DNA from: Coprobacter fastidiosus
GTDB lineage: Bacteria; Bacteroidota; Bacteroidia; Bacteroidales; Coprobacteraceae
Assembly (NCBI RefSeq): GCF_030296935.1
Contig: NZ_AP028032.1
Span: 2,852,001 to 2,916,000, forward strand
Reading direction: 5' to 3'
DNA: 64,000 nucleotides
Shown here: positions 18,816-28,352 of the stretch, one piece after another
Position numbering within the stretch: position 1 is the first letter of the stretch
Layout: each line of letters begins with the position of its first letter
Notes under the pieces: generated by a model
Databases searched by the model: none
Told to the model about the DNA's origin: nothing
Seen by the model: only the letters and a program-made list of their open reading frames with translations
Program-made: the position numbers and the translations under genes

Positions 18816-19199
18816 CTAAATGCGCATTTGACAGAGGGCATAAAGATAATGTCCGTCACTTCTCAGTTGAGAAAAGTATTGGGCATTTTCTTGTAGTCTT
18901 GTCTTATAGGCTGTGTATAAATATGTTTGCAGATGTAGGGCATCTGCTCGATATGTAGTCTGAAATTTTGATCCGCATTGAAACAAAAAAGACGAAAAGT
19001 GTTCATGGGAAGTAAGGATGTATAGTGTATGATGTACCAATACATCGATAGTCGTGTGAGTATTATGATGCGAAAGGTCTTGGGAAACGGCTATGGAATC
19101 CTGTATTTTCGAATTCAACACAGCATTCGTAATACCCGCCATACTGCTTACCAGCATGGCTATTATTAAGATTACGATATGTCTGTATTTCCGTTTCAT
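18816..19199 (-). CDS. Small exported hypothetical protein
   Basis: A 127-residue reading frame starting MKRKYRHIVILIIAMLVSSMAG, a clear signal peptide or N-terminal anchor. The start at 19199 is chosen over the ATG at 19223 because the hydrophobic segment follows directly. The mature part is rich in His (about 10, including HHNTHT and VHHTLYILTSHEH), Tyr and Gln and matches no family I know. A His-rich secreted peptide could bind metal, but that is speculation. It lies between the ABC exporter and the two-TM protein. Moderate confidence that it is a real gene. Confidence 0.5.
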   Translation of the reverse strand: MKRKYRHIVILIIAMLVSSMAGITNAVLNSKIQDSIAVSQDLSHHNTHTTIDVLVHHTLYILTSHEHFSSFLFQCGSKFQTTYRADALHLQTYLYTAYKTRLQENAQYFSQLRSDGHYLYALCQMRI

Positions 19200-19211
19200 A
19201 TACTCTGGTCG

Positions 19212-19219
19212 CAAAAATA
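19212..19219 (-). promoter_or_regulatory. Possible promoter of the small His-rich gene
   Basis: The reverse strand reads TATTTTTG, with a TTG (19239-19241) at 19 bp, close to the full Bacteroidetes consensus. It would give a leader of only about 6 bases before the ATG at 19199, so it may be a chance match in AT-rich sequence. Confidence 0.3.
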
Positions 19220-19259
19220 TCAATTTTTACTGTAATAACAATTTTTACTTTGGGTTTTG

Positions 19260-21095
19260 TCAGAATTTTTGCATATCGACCAGCCGTTTATAGTAACGGT
19301 TGAGAGCTATCAGCTCGTCATGACGTCCTGACTCTACGATCTTTCCTTCATGCATGACACATATCAGATCGGCGTCTTTAATAGTAGATAATCTGTGAGC
19401 TATGACTAAAGTTGTCCGGTTTTTCATCAAATTTTCCAAGGCTTCTTGTACCAGTCGTTCAGACTCGGTGTCGAGAGCGGATGTGGCTTCGTCCAATATT
19501 AATATCGGAGGATTTTTAAGAATGGCTCTGGCTATGCTGATCCGTTGGCGTTGTCCTCCGGAAAGACGGCATCCTCTGTCTCCGATATTAGTGTTGTATT
19601 GTTCTTCCGTTGCCATGATAAAATCGTGAGCATTGGCTATTTTTGCTGCTTCTATCACTTGCTCTTTCGTTGCATGTTCCACTCCGAAAGTGATATTATT
19701 ATAAAAGGAATCGTTGAACAGTATCGCTTCTTGATTGACGTTTCCCATCATTTCACGAAGATCGAATACTGCCATATCTTTAATATTGACTCCGTCTATG
19801 AATATTCCTCCTTTTTCTACATCATAGAACCGCGGCAATAAATCGGCCATTGTCGATTTACCGGATCCTGACTGTCCCACAAGGGCGACGGTCTGTCCTT
19901 TTTTTATGGTTAAGTTGACATCTTTAATAACCCAGTCGGCATTGTATTTGAATGATATGTCTCGATATTCGATTTTGTCGTTGAGCGAGTCGATGCGTAC
20001 CGGATTGGTCGGACTTTTGATGGGGTTTTCTGCTGATAAGATTTTATCGACCCGTTGCATGGATGCAAGCCCCCGTTGAACGGCATAAGCTGCTTTTGAC
20101 AAATCTTTTGCCGGATTGATAATGCTATAAAATATAACTAAATAGTAAATAAAGTCTGCTGCGCTTATTGTGTTGTCGCCCGATAAAATTAAAGAACCTC
20201 CATACCAGAGGACGATGGCGATAGTGCAAGTTCCTAAAAATTCGCTCATCGGATGAGCCATTGCTTGCCTTCGGCTGATCCGGTTCGTAATTTTGAAAAA
20301 TTTATTGTTCGATTTGATAAACCGATCTAAAATCTTATGTTCTGCATTGAAAGCTTTGATGATGCGCAACCCTCCGAGAGTTTCTTCGATTTGGGACATT
20401 AAACCGCCCCATTGTTGCTGTGCCTCAAGAGATGTCCGTTTCAGTTTTTTCCCGATTTGTCCCATTACAAATCCGGCAACAGGCAGTAAGATTAAAACGA
20501 AAATAGTCAACTGCCAGCTTATGGCGAACATGGTGCTTAAATATATGATAATCATGATCGGGTTTTTAAACATCATGTCCAATGAAGCCATAATGGAATT
20601 TTCTATTTCGGCTACATCTCCTGTCATTCTCGACATTACATCTCCTTTTCGTTCGGTTGTAAAGAATCCGATAGGTAAGCTTATTACTTTTTTAAATACG
20701 AATGTGCGGATATCCCGAACTACGCCAGAACGGATCGGTATCATAAAGTATGAGCTCAGATAGCTGGTACATGTTTTGGCGAATGTCATGACAACCAAAA
20801 AAGCCCCTAATATCATTAAAGCCCATGCTTCGCTATGGGTATTTATCTGTTCGGTGATAAACCAATAAAAATTATTTATTGCTATATCTTTCAAATCCAT
20901 ACCTGTAGTTTCCCATGGAATGAAATTATAGGAAATCTCTTTCATCTTGAACAGAATTTCTAGAATCGGGATGATCAGAGCAAAAGAGAATAGACTTAGA
21001 ACGGTAGAAAATATATTAAAGAAAATATTTAGAAACAGATATTTTTTATAAGGAGGAACAAAACGTCTGAGTATCTGTATAAAATCTTTCATCAT
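19260..21095 (-). CDS. ABC exporter, MsbA/lipid-flippase type
   Basis: A 611-residue half-transporter with fused membrane and ATPase domains, working as a homodimer. The six-helix membrane part covers about 20-330. The ATPase has Walker A GQSGSGKST (about 407-415), signature LSGGQRQR near 512-519, Walker B ILILDEATSALD and the H-loop IAHRLST. The architecture and the RFYDVEKGGIFIDG stretch after Walker A fit MsbA-like exporters, which flip lipid A or other lipids to the periplasmic face. Substrate cannot be told from sequence. It is monocistronic and leftward, divergent from the gene at 21341. Confidence 0.9.
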   Translation of the reverse strand: MMKDFIQILRRFVPPYKKYLFLNIFFNIFSTVLSLFSFALIIPILEILFKMKEISYNFIPWETTGMDLKDIAINNFYWFITEQINTHSEAWALMILGAFLVVMTFAKTCTSYLSSYFMIPIRSGVVRDIRTFVFKKVISLPIGFFTTERKGDVMSRMTGDVAEIENSIMASLDMMFKNPIMIIIYLSTMFAISWQLTIFVLILLPVAGFVMGQIGKKLKRTSLEAQQQWGGLMSQIEETLGGLRIIKAFNAEHKILDRFIKSNNKFFKITNRISRRQAMAHPMSEFLGTCTIAIVLWYGGSLILSGDNTISAADFIYYLVIFYSIINPAKDLSKAAYAVQRGLASMQRVDKILSAENPIKSPTNPVRIDSLNDKIEYRDISFKYNADWVIKDVNLTIKKGQTVALVGQSGSGKSTMADLLPRFYDVEKGGIFIDGVNIKDMAVFDLREMMGNVNQEAILFNDSFYNNITFGVEHATKEQVIEAAKIANAHDFIMATEEQYNTNIGDRGCRLSGGQRQRISIARAILKNPPILILDEATSALDTESERLVQEALENLMKNRTTLVIAHRLSTIKDADLICVMHEGKIVESGRHDELIALNRYYKRLVDMQKF

Positions 21096-21340
21096 AAAAT
21101 TTGAGATCTGATTGTGAGTTCTTGTTTTTGATTATTCGGTGGTAAAGATACAACAAAGAAACGAGAAGAAATGTAGATTACGGAAAGAATATTACGGTTT
21201 GGTTTTCTATATAGTATTTGATAAATTTGATTTTGGGAAAAATGTATAAAAATTTTTTTGGCAGAAGCCATAATTAAATATGAAAATCGTATTTTTACTT
21301 GTTTTTTTATTAAAACCTATTTTAAAGAATAGCTGTAATT

Positions 21341-22243
21341 ATGAAATTTAAGAAAATAGTCGGAGTTGATGAAACTTTATTAAATGCTTGTGCTCTTGAA
21401 CAATTGCGTTCTTTAGGAGAAGAAGTTTTTATGTATCATGATTTTCCTCTTCAAGAAAAAGAGATTATTGATCGCATTGGTAATGCCGATTGCTTGTTGG
21501 TTTCTTTTAGAACATTAATTACACGTGCTGTTCTTGATGCTTGTCCTAATATTCGTTATATAGGCATGTGTTGTACACTTTATGATCCGAGTAGTTGCAA
21601 TGTTGATGTCATAGAAGCATATAGGAGAGGCATTACTGTATTGGGGGTGAAAGATTATGGAGATGAGGGGGTTGTCGAGTATGTAATTTGTGAGTTGGTT
21701 CGTTTGTTACATGGTTTCGGAGGGGTACGATGGTTGAAGGAGAGTACCGAACTGACGCAACGTAAAATCGGGATTGTCGGTTTAGGAAAGACAGGTAGAA
21801 TGATCGCCGATGCGCTGTCGTTTTTAGGTGCGGATGTTAGTTATTATAGCAGAACTCGAAAACCTGAAGCAGAGAAAGTCGGTATAGTCTATAGACCGTT
21901 AGAAGAATTACTTGCAGATGTAGAAATCGTTTGTACTTGTTTACCTCGAAATAATTATATATTGGGTGAAAAGGAATTTGAATTAATGGGAAATGGCAAA
22001 ATATTGGTAAATACATCAGTGGGTCAAACTTTTCAAACGGAGGCGATTTGTAATTGGTTGAGAAATTGTCCGGATAGTTTTTATTTGTGCGATGCAACGG
22101 GTATGGGAGGTTTGCAAGATAGACTGAATGGCTTTCCTAATGTGCTTTATACGCCTTATATTTCTGGCAAATCAATACAAAGTATTGAGCGCTTGTCCCA
22201 AAAAGTTCTGGCTAATATGAAGGATTATCTCTCTTCTCATTAA
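21341..22243 (+). CDS. D-2-hydroxyacid-dehydrogenase-fold protein lacking the usual catalytic Arg and His
   Basis: A 300-residue protein with the fold of D-isomer-specific 2-hydroxyacid dehydrogenases. The nucleotide-binding motif GLGKTG (147-152) is intact. The strand end that normally carries an acidic residue reads YYSRTRK (168-174), which suggests NADP rather than NAD. The usual catalytic Arg in NTSRG is Val (NTSVG, V227), and the usual TPH catalytic His is Tyr (TPY, Y273). It may therefore act on a different chemistry or only bind a nucleotide. It is AT-rich and has no operon partner. An inverted-end element follows directly downstream. Confidence 0.75.
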   Translation: MKFKKIVGVDETLLNACALEQLRSLGEEVFMYHDFPLQEKEIIDRIGNADCLLVSFRTLITRAVLDACPNIRYIGMCCTLYDPSSCNVDVIEAYRRGITVLGVKDYGDEGVVEYVICELVRLLHGFGGVRWLKESTELTQRKIGIVGLGKTGRMIADALSFLGADVSYYSRTRKPEAEKVGIVYRPLEELLADVEIVCTCLPRNNYILGEKEFELMGNGKILVNTSVGQTFQTEAICNWLRNCPDSFYLCDATGMGGLQDRLNGFPNVLYTPYISGKSIQSIERLSQKVLANMKDYLSSH

Positions 22244-22261
22244 TTCACTATATCTTGTAGA

Positions 22262-22434
22262 AAATCTGTCTAAATTTTGCGCGGATGAAGTTTGAGGGGA
22301 AGCCTCATAAATAGTCGTTTCTTTCTCGAAAGGGGAGGCGTACCGATATCGTCGACATCGTTATAGACCGGAAGAGAACGCAAAAATGATCTGATAATAT
22401 TTTTTTATCGGAAAATTTAAACAGTCTCTTAAAC
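22262..22434. repeat. Dispersed inverted-end element, 173-bp copy
   Basis: Left end CTGTCTAAATTTT (22266-22278) pairs with right end AAAATTTAAACAG (22412-22424), 12 of 13 positions inverted. The interior (GAGGGGAAGCC near 22294 and TTTATCGG just before the right end) is shared in part with the copy at 31968-32106. No coding capacity. The size and ends resemble a MITE-like element. Confidence 0.65.
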
Positions 22435-22585
22435 CTTTATAATTTATTTTTGTCCAATAGTTCGGAATTGATTTTTTTTGAGGAGATCGGTGCGGTTAAG
22501 AGAAATTTAAGTTTAAAAAGATCACGATTCTACACAATATACTACACAACACAATATAATGACAATATGTCTTGTGAGTAAATAA

Positions 22586-25465
22586 ATGATGAAAGGAAAA
22601 AGATTAATCGCGGCTTTACTTTGTTTATTGATGATTGTTTCTGTGACAGCTCAGCAATCTCAATCTTCCGGAAAGGTAACGCAAAATGCAAAAGTGGGGA
22701 AAATATCGGTTAACGGACTCGTAAAAGATGAGTCGGGGCAACCGATGGAAGCTGTTGTCGTCAAACTATTGGTACAAAAGGACAGCTCTATGGTTACCGG
22801 TGGCGTTACAGGAGCAAACGGTCGTTTTTTACTGTCCAGGATAAATGCGGGAAATTATAGGATCGTATTTTCTTATTTGGGATATAAAACTATTTCTAAA
22901 TTAGTAAAATTTTCTGTTCAAGACTCTTCTGTCTCTTTGGGGACTGTTATGATGGAGCCTGCGAATATAGAGTTGAAAGAAGCTGTTGTTGTCGGAAAAG
23001 TTCCGGATATTGTCACAAAAGAAGATACTGTAGAGTATAATGCCGGGTCATTTAAAACACAACCCAATGCGGTTATCGAGGATCTTTTGAAAAAACTTCC
23101 CGGAGTAGAGGTCGATAAAGACGGAAAGATAAAAGCTCAGGGAAAAGAGGTTAAGAAAATATTGTTGGACGGTAAAGAGTTTTTTTCGGATGATCCTAAA
23201 GTTGCATCTAAAAATCTCCCGGCTAATATTATAGAGAAATTACAGGTGATAGACCGGAAATCGGACGAAGCCCGTTTTTCCGGAGTAGATGACGGGGAGG
23301 ATGAAACCATTATTAATTTGACCGTAAAGAAGGGAATGAAAAAAGGCTGGTTCGGCCATGTGATGGGTGGTGCAGGTACTGATAAACGGTATGAATTCAA
23401 CGGAATGCTGAACCGATTGGTGGATGAGACTCAAATTTCGCTTTTAGGAGGAACTAACAATACCGGAAATATGGGTGCGGGAGATATGGGAGCGTCGATG
23501 TTTTCGGGAAGTTCTCGCCGTTTTGGCGGTGGAGGAGGAAAGGGAACAACGACATCTACTACTACAGGCGCTAATTTCAATATGGGTAAAACCGATCAAT
23601 TGCGGTTTGGAGGAGATATTCGGTATGGTTACTCGAATAACGATGTTTGGCAAAAAAGCGAACAACAAAACTTTCTGAAAGACAGTATTTCTTATGATAA
23701 TTCGGAGAAAACATACAATACGAAAAGTCATAATATAAATATGAATTTTCGTTTGCATTGGGAAATAGATACCCTTACCGTATTGGAATTTATGCCGACT
23801 TTCGGTTATAATAAATCGAAAATGTATAATCACAGTACATCTGCTACATTGGGAGGACACTCGGGTGAAGAGGAAAGCCTGCGTGATAGCATCAACAGCG
23901 GAGAGATGTTATCGTCAAGCGACGGTCACGGATATAATTTTTCTGGTCGTTTGAGCCTGAGCCGCCGTTTTCGTTCTAAGCAAGGGCGACAGATGACTTT
24001 CTCTTTTAACTTCAGTTCTAATCGTAATGAAGAGGATGGAATGAGTTATAGTAGAAACTTGTTCTATCTGAATGATAGTGTCAGTGTTGTAGATCAAAAA
24101 GATGATAACCGCAATTGGGGCGGAAGTTTCGGAGTGAGGGTAACTTATGTAGAGCCGATATTTAAAAATCATTTTTTGACATTTGCTTATAACTATAACT
24201 ACAATTATAGCAATGCCGACCGAATGGCTTATAATATACCGGCTGACGGTTCTGGAGAGTTGCAATTGGATTCTCTGTACAGTAACCGTTTCCGGAATGT
24301 CTTTCAGTCGCATCGCATTAGTGTGGGATTGAGAGGAACATATCCCAAATTTAGATACAATGTCGGATTCGACATGAATCCGTCCAGTTCGGAGTCGGAG
24401 AATCTCATGGATCATGCACGGGATGTGCCGGGTAAAATGGTATTTAATTATTCTCCGCTGTTCAATGCCGCATATCGTATCAGTAAGCAGAAAAGCCTTA
24501 ATCTTGAATATCGGGGAAGAACCCGGCAGCCGAGCGTCAGCCAATTGCAACCGGTGCAAAATATTACGAATCCTTTGAGGATCAGTAAAGGTAATCCTGA
24601 TTTAAATCCATCATACAGCAATAATTTCAGGTTGCGATATAACTCTTTCGAACCCGAAAAACAGCGGGGATTAATGGCTTTTGTGAACGGAAGTTTTACT
24701 TTAAACAGTATTGTCAATCAGACGACTTATGATAATAATACGGGAGTTCAAACGACTATGCCGGTCAATGTAAACGGTGTCTGGAATGTAAATGGCATGG
24801 TAATGTATAATATGCCGTTTAAGAATAAAAAGTTCCGCTTCAATACCATGACGAACGCATCGTATAACCATAATATAGGCTTTGTGAATACCGGGGGGAA
24901 AGAGAGTGAAAGAAATATTTCGAGGACTGTGAACGTGTATGAAAACCTGGGGTTGAATTATAATTCTGATTTGTTTGATGTCGGAATAACCGGAAATTAT
25001 TCGTATGCTCTTACCGGAAACAGTATTCAAAGTCGAGAGAGACAGCAAACCATGAACTTTGGAGGAGGGATGGATGTCGCTGTCTATATTCCGGGGAATG
25101 TAACGGTCGGTACAGATCTTCGTTATTCGGGAAGTTCGGGATATTCTGCCGGCTATGACCGGAATCAGTGGATGTGGAATGCTCAGGTTTCATGGCAATT
25201 TTTAAAGGGAAAACAGGCTACTCTCATGTTTAAGATATATGATATTTTGAGACAGGTTTCTAATATTTCAAGAACAGCAACCGGAAACTATATTCAGGAT
25301 GTAGAATATAATACGTTGTCCAGTTATTGTATGCTTTATTTCTCTTATCGTTTCAATACGATGGGAAAAAGACAGCAACGATCGGGAAGACCGGACGGCC
25401 CTCCCGGAATGATGAGAGAAAGGGGAGGGGGCAGGCCACCGGTCGGTGGAATGAGACCTTTCTGA
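22586..25465 (+). CDS. Outer-membrane beta-barrel family protein with C-terminal Gly/Pro/Arg tail
   Basis: A 959-residue TonB-receptor-like barrel. After the signal peptide (VTAQQ) come a carboxypeptidase-regulatory-like domain (about 43-125) and a plug-like region with NAVIEDLLKKLPGVEVDKDG. A glycine-rich linker (about 285-320) precedes a large barrel whose aromatic strands end at YFSYRFN near residue 926. The C-terminus is unusual: 33 residues after the last strand are Gly, Pro, Arg and Met rich (GRPDGPPGMM ... GGMRPF). A paralogue follows 46 bp downstream. No SusD partner is present, so the pair is not a classic glycan importer. Confidence 0.88.
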   Translation: MMKGKRLIAALLCLLMIVSVTAQQSQSSGKVTQNAKVGKISVNGLVKDESGQPMEAVVVKLLVQKDSSMVTGGVTGANGRFLLSRINAGNYRIVFSYLGYKTISKLVKFSVQDSSVSLGTVMMEPANIELKEAVVVGKVPDIVTKEDTVEYNAGSFKTQPNAVIEDLLKKLPGVEVDKDGKIKAQGKEVKKILLDGKEFFSDDPKVASKNLPANIIEKLQVIDRKSDEARFSGVDDGEDETIINLTVKKGMKKGWFGHVMGGAGTDKRYEFNGMLNRLVDETQISLLGGTNNTGNMGAGDMGASMFSGSSRRFGGGGGKGTTTSTTTGANFNMGKTDQLRFGGDIRYGYSNNDVWQKSEQQNFLKDSISYDNSEKTYNTKSHNINMNFRLHWEIDTLTVLEFMPTFGYNKSKMYNHSTSATLGGHSGEEESLRDSINSGEMLSSSDGHGYNFSGRLSLSRRFRSKQGRQMTFSFNFSSNRNEEDGMSYSRNLFYLNDSVSVVDQKDDNRNWGGSFGVRVTYVEPIFKNHFLTFAYNYNYNYSNADRMAYNIPADGSGELQLDSLYSNRFRNVFQSHRISVGLRGTYPKFRYNVGFDMNPSSSESENLMDHARDVPGKMVFNYSPLFNAAYRISKQKSLNLEYRGRTRQPSVSQLQPVQNITNPLRISKGNPDLNPSYSNNFRLRYNSFEPEKQRGLMAFVNGSFTLNSIVNQTTYDNNTGVQTTMPVNVNGVWNVNGMVMYNMPFKNKKFRFNTMTNASYNHNIGFVNTGGKESERNISRTVNVYENLGLNYNSDLFDVGITGNYSYALTGNSIQSRERQQTMNFGGGMDVAVYIPGNVTVGTDLRYSGSSGYSAGYDRNQWMWNAQVSWQFLKGKQATLMFKIYDILRQVSNISRTATGNYIQDVEYNTLSSYCMLYFSYRFNTMGKRQQRSGRPDGPPGMMRERGGGRPPVGGMRPF

Positions 25466-25511
25466 TACTGATTGTACGAAACACACATAACACACACATA
25501 CACAAATTTCC

Positions 25512-28262
25512 ATGACACGCACATGCCATTATATAGAATATTGGATTATATCGTTTTTTTTGCTTATACCGTTTTCTGCATTTTCTAAAGATGCGGAGGT
25601 TAAAGGAACTCTATTCGATGCTTCGTTGAAGATACCGGTCGAAATGGCGACCGTACGCCTTTCTCATTTACCGGACAGTACTTTTATATCGGGTACGGCT
25701 TCGGATAAAGACGGATTATTTAAATTGTCCGGGCTCGTTCCCGGAAAATATTTTATTCATATTACTTATTTGGGATATCAGTCTGTTTATAAAAATATCG
25801 AGATTAAAGCTCTTTCGGATAGGGTCGATTTGGGCCGATTGGTACTGTATTCGGCTGATACGCAATTAAAGGAGGCTGTCGTTGTAGGAAAACAACCGGG
25901 CGTGATGGTTAATAACGACACGTTAGAGTATTCGCCGACTGCATTTAGAACGACGAAAAATGCTGTTATCGAGGATTTGCTTAAAAAACTTCCGGGTGTA
26001 GAAATTGATGAGGAAGGAAAAATTCTGGTAAACGGGCAGGAGATAACTCAAGTGATGGTGGATGGTAAAGAGTTTTTCGGAAATGATCCTAAGGTTGCGA
26101 CGAAAAATTTGCCGGTCGATATGATCGAACGTTTACAAGTTGTAGAGAAAAAGTCGGACATGGAAGAGTTGACCGGAATCGATGATGGAAACAGACAATA
26201 TATTATCAATTTGAAGGTAAAACGAGATAAGAAGCGGGGAGTGTTCGGTACGGCTCTTGCCGGAGGCGGGACTCAGGAAAAATATGAAGCGAATGCCTTG
26301 ATTAATAAATTTTCAAAAGAGACACAGTTGACCGTACTCGGGGGATCGAACAACACGAATAATATGGGCTTTTCGGATATGTTGAAAGGCATTCCTTCTC
26401 AAGTTGCAGCTCAAGCGTCTCAAGCAGCCCGTACTGGACGAGGAATTATGCGTACGCACATGGGAGGGGTCAATTATGCCGATCGTTATCTTGATGGAAA
26501 AATGAAACTGAACGGGAATATTTTTGTGGCGAATTTCAATCAAGATGAATCTCGCTCTCTTTATCGCGAGAATTTTCAAACATCGGGATTTAATACCTTG
26601 CATCGGAATCAGTGGAATAACAATAAATCTACACAGTTCCGTACAAATTGGAAATGGGAATATCAGATAGATAAGAAGAACCGTTTGTATTTCCGTCCTA
26701 ATATCGTTTGGGGGGACGGTAATCGCAAAGAGTGGGCTGATTATAGAACGTTAAAAGGAGATACGATGTTACTCGATAGTTCTTATGTAGATTATTGGGC
26801 GAAAGAGAAAAATTATTATTTGCAGGGGACTCTTTCGTACGGGCATAATTTTGATAAACGCGGGAGGAATTTTTCGGTCGATATTTCGGGAACTCGTTCA
26901 AATACGAACATTAGTTCAGATAGTCGTACGGATAAATGGAAATTCAAGAATGGTACGGAGATGCAGAATCCCGAACCTACTTATCAGCTCATGAATAGAG
27001 ATATAAGTCGAAATGATTATCGTGTCCGTTTTTATTATACCGAACCTTTATCTCCTACATGGCAAATAAATGTGTCGTATCAGTTCCAGCGAAATAATTC
27101 GGAAGAGGACAGGCGCACGGAAAGCATGGATAGAGAAACGGGTGAGTTCGAATTATCTCCGAATCAGACTAACCGTTCCGAAAACATTTTTTACATTCAT
27201 CGAATAGAAGCGGGAATCCGGAAATTTTGGAAAAAAATAAATTTAAGGATCGGTGCGACATTAGAACCTACCGATATGAGAAGTTCCAGTTTCAGAGCCG
27301 ATACTCTATTTTATACGATTGCGAACAAAAGTTTCAATATAGCGCCTTATGTAAATTTTGTCTGTCCGTTCAGTAAAGAGCGGATTTTGAGAATCGATGT
27401 GTGGGGAAATAGTCAGCAGCCCTCTCCCTCTCAGTTGCAGCCTATTGTCGATGATGCCAATCCGAATCATTTGAGAGTAGGTAATCCCGACTTGAAACAA
27501 TCCTTTACTACTCGTTTCAGGCTTCGCTATAATGATTATAATAAAGTTACTCAGCGGACTATAGTTTTGAACATGGGTATGAATTTTAAGCAGAATTCTA
27601 TAGCAAACCGTACCGAGTATATAGAAGAGGGAGTGCAGAAAACAATGCCGATCAATGTAAACGGCGTTTGTGACGGCTATTTTAATTTTATGTACAGTAT
27701 GCCGTTAAACCCCTATTTTCGATTGAGTTCTTATACGACCGGAAATTATAGTCGTGGCATAAGTTTTTTATCGGATAAGGATGTGTTGGGAGAAAAAAGC
27801 ATCAGCAATGAAATGCGGTTGTATGAGCGTTTGCGTGTTACCTATACGAATGAGTGGCTGGAAGTAGGGATAAAAAGTCTTATACGATATAATACGGCAA
27901 AGTATTCGCTTCAGTCGAATATGAATGTCAACGCATTCGATATAAGCAATGGCGGAAATGTCGAGATACGTTTTCCTAAAGATATTACGTTATCGCTTGA
28001 TTATGACTATAATTTTAAAACCGGGTATACAGATGGATTTGATCGTCCGCAACATCTTTTGGGAGCACAATTCAATGTGTCGGTATTTAAAAAGAAACAA
28101 GGAACGATCAGTTTGAAAGGATTTGATCTGTTGAATCAGAGAATATCCGTATCTCGTGTCGTTCGGTCTAATTATATCGAGGATATAGCTTATAGTACCC
28201 AGCCTCGTTATTTTATGTTGCAGTTCAGTTATCGGTTCAATTATTTTGCACGTCAGAAATAA
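25512..28262 (+). CDS. Outer-membrane beta-barrel family protein, paralogue of the preceding gene
   Basis: A 916-residue barrel with the same layout as its neighbour: signal peptide ending near AFSKD, regulatory-like domain (about 25-115), plug segment NAVIEDLLKKLPGVEIDEEG and barrel. It ends normally at FSYRFNYFARQK, without the Gly/Pro/Arg tail. The plug motifs of the two proteins are nearly identical (DGKEFF and DPKVA in each), while the barrels have diverged, so this is an old tandem duplication. It is probably co-transcribed with the upstream gene. Function unknown; proteins of this type occur in numerous Bacteroidetes genomes. Confidence 0.88.
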   Translation: MTRTCHYIEYWIISFFLLIPFSAFSKDAEVKGTLFDASLKIPVEMATVRLSHLPDSTFISGTASDKDGLFKLSGLVPGKYFIHITYLGYQSVYKNIEIKALSDRVDLGRLVLYSADTQLKEAVVVGKQPGVMVNNDTLEYSPTAFRTTKNAVIEDLLKKLPGVEIDEEGKILVNGQEITQVMVDGKEFFGNDPKVATKNLPVDMIERLQVVEKKSDMEELTGIDDGNRQYIINLKVKRDKKRGVFGTALAGGGTQEKYEANALINKFSKETQLTVLGGSNNTNNMGFSDMLKGIPSQVAAQASQAARTGRGIMRTHMGGVNYADRYLDGKMKLNGNIFVANFNQDESRSLYRENFQTSGFNTLHRNQWNNNKSTQFRTNWKWEYQIDKKNRLYFRPNIVWGDGNRKEWADYRTLKGDTMLLDSSYVDYWAKEKNYYLQGTLSYGHNFDKRGRNFSVDISGTRSNTNISSDSRTDKWKFKNGTEMQNPEPTYQLMNRDISRNDYRVRFYYTEPLSPTWQINVSYQFQRNNSEEDRRTESMDRETGEFELSPNQTNRSENIFYIHRIEAGIRKFWKKINLRIGATLEPTDMRSSSFRADTLFYTIANKSFNIAPYVNFVCPFSKERILRIDVWGNSQQPSPSQLQPIVDDANPNHLRVGNPDLKQSFTTRFRLRYNDYNKVTQRTIVLNMGMNFKQNSIANRTEYIEEGVQKTMPINVNGVCDGYFNFMYSMPLNPYFRLSSYTTGNYSRGISFLSDKDVLGEKSISNEMRLYERLRVTYTNEWLEVGIKSLIRYNTAKYSLQSNMNVNAFDISNGGNVEIRFPKDITLSLDYDYNFKTGYTDGFDRPQHLLGAQFNVSVFKKKQGTISLKGFDLLNQRISVSRVVRSNYIEDIAYSTQPRYFMLQFSYRFNYFARQK

Positions 28263-28320
28263 AATTTGCAGATATTCTTTGTTTTGAATCCGGATTTCTA
28301 TTAATGTCGGGACAAATTAG

Positions 28321-28328
28321 TATCTTTG
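28321..28328 (+). promoter_or_regulatory. Bacteroidetes -7 box for the sulfatase maturase operon
   Basis: TATCTTTG matches TAnnTTTG exactly and lies 24 bp before the ATG at 28353. It rules out the in-frame upstream start at 28326, which overlaps it. No -33 TTG is visible at the right distance. Confidence 0.55.
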
Positions 28329-28352
28329 ACCTTTCAAAGAAGAGGAATCTAC

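Noticed and set aside
22262-22434. A CRISPR-like repeat unit
   Set aside because: There is only one pair of ends with one spacer-like interior, and copies are far apart. No repeat-spacer periodicity or cas genes.
23915-24559. A 214-codon reverse frame
   Set aside because: Antisense to the outer-membrane barrel gene; no motif.
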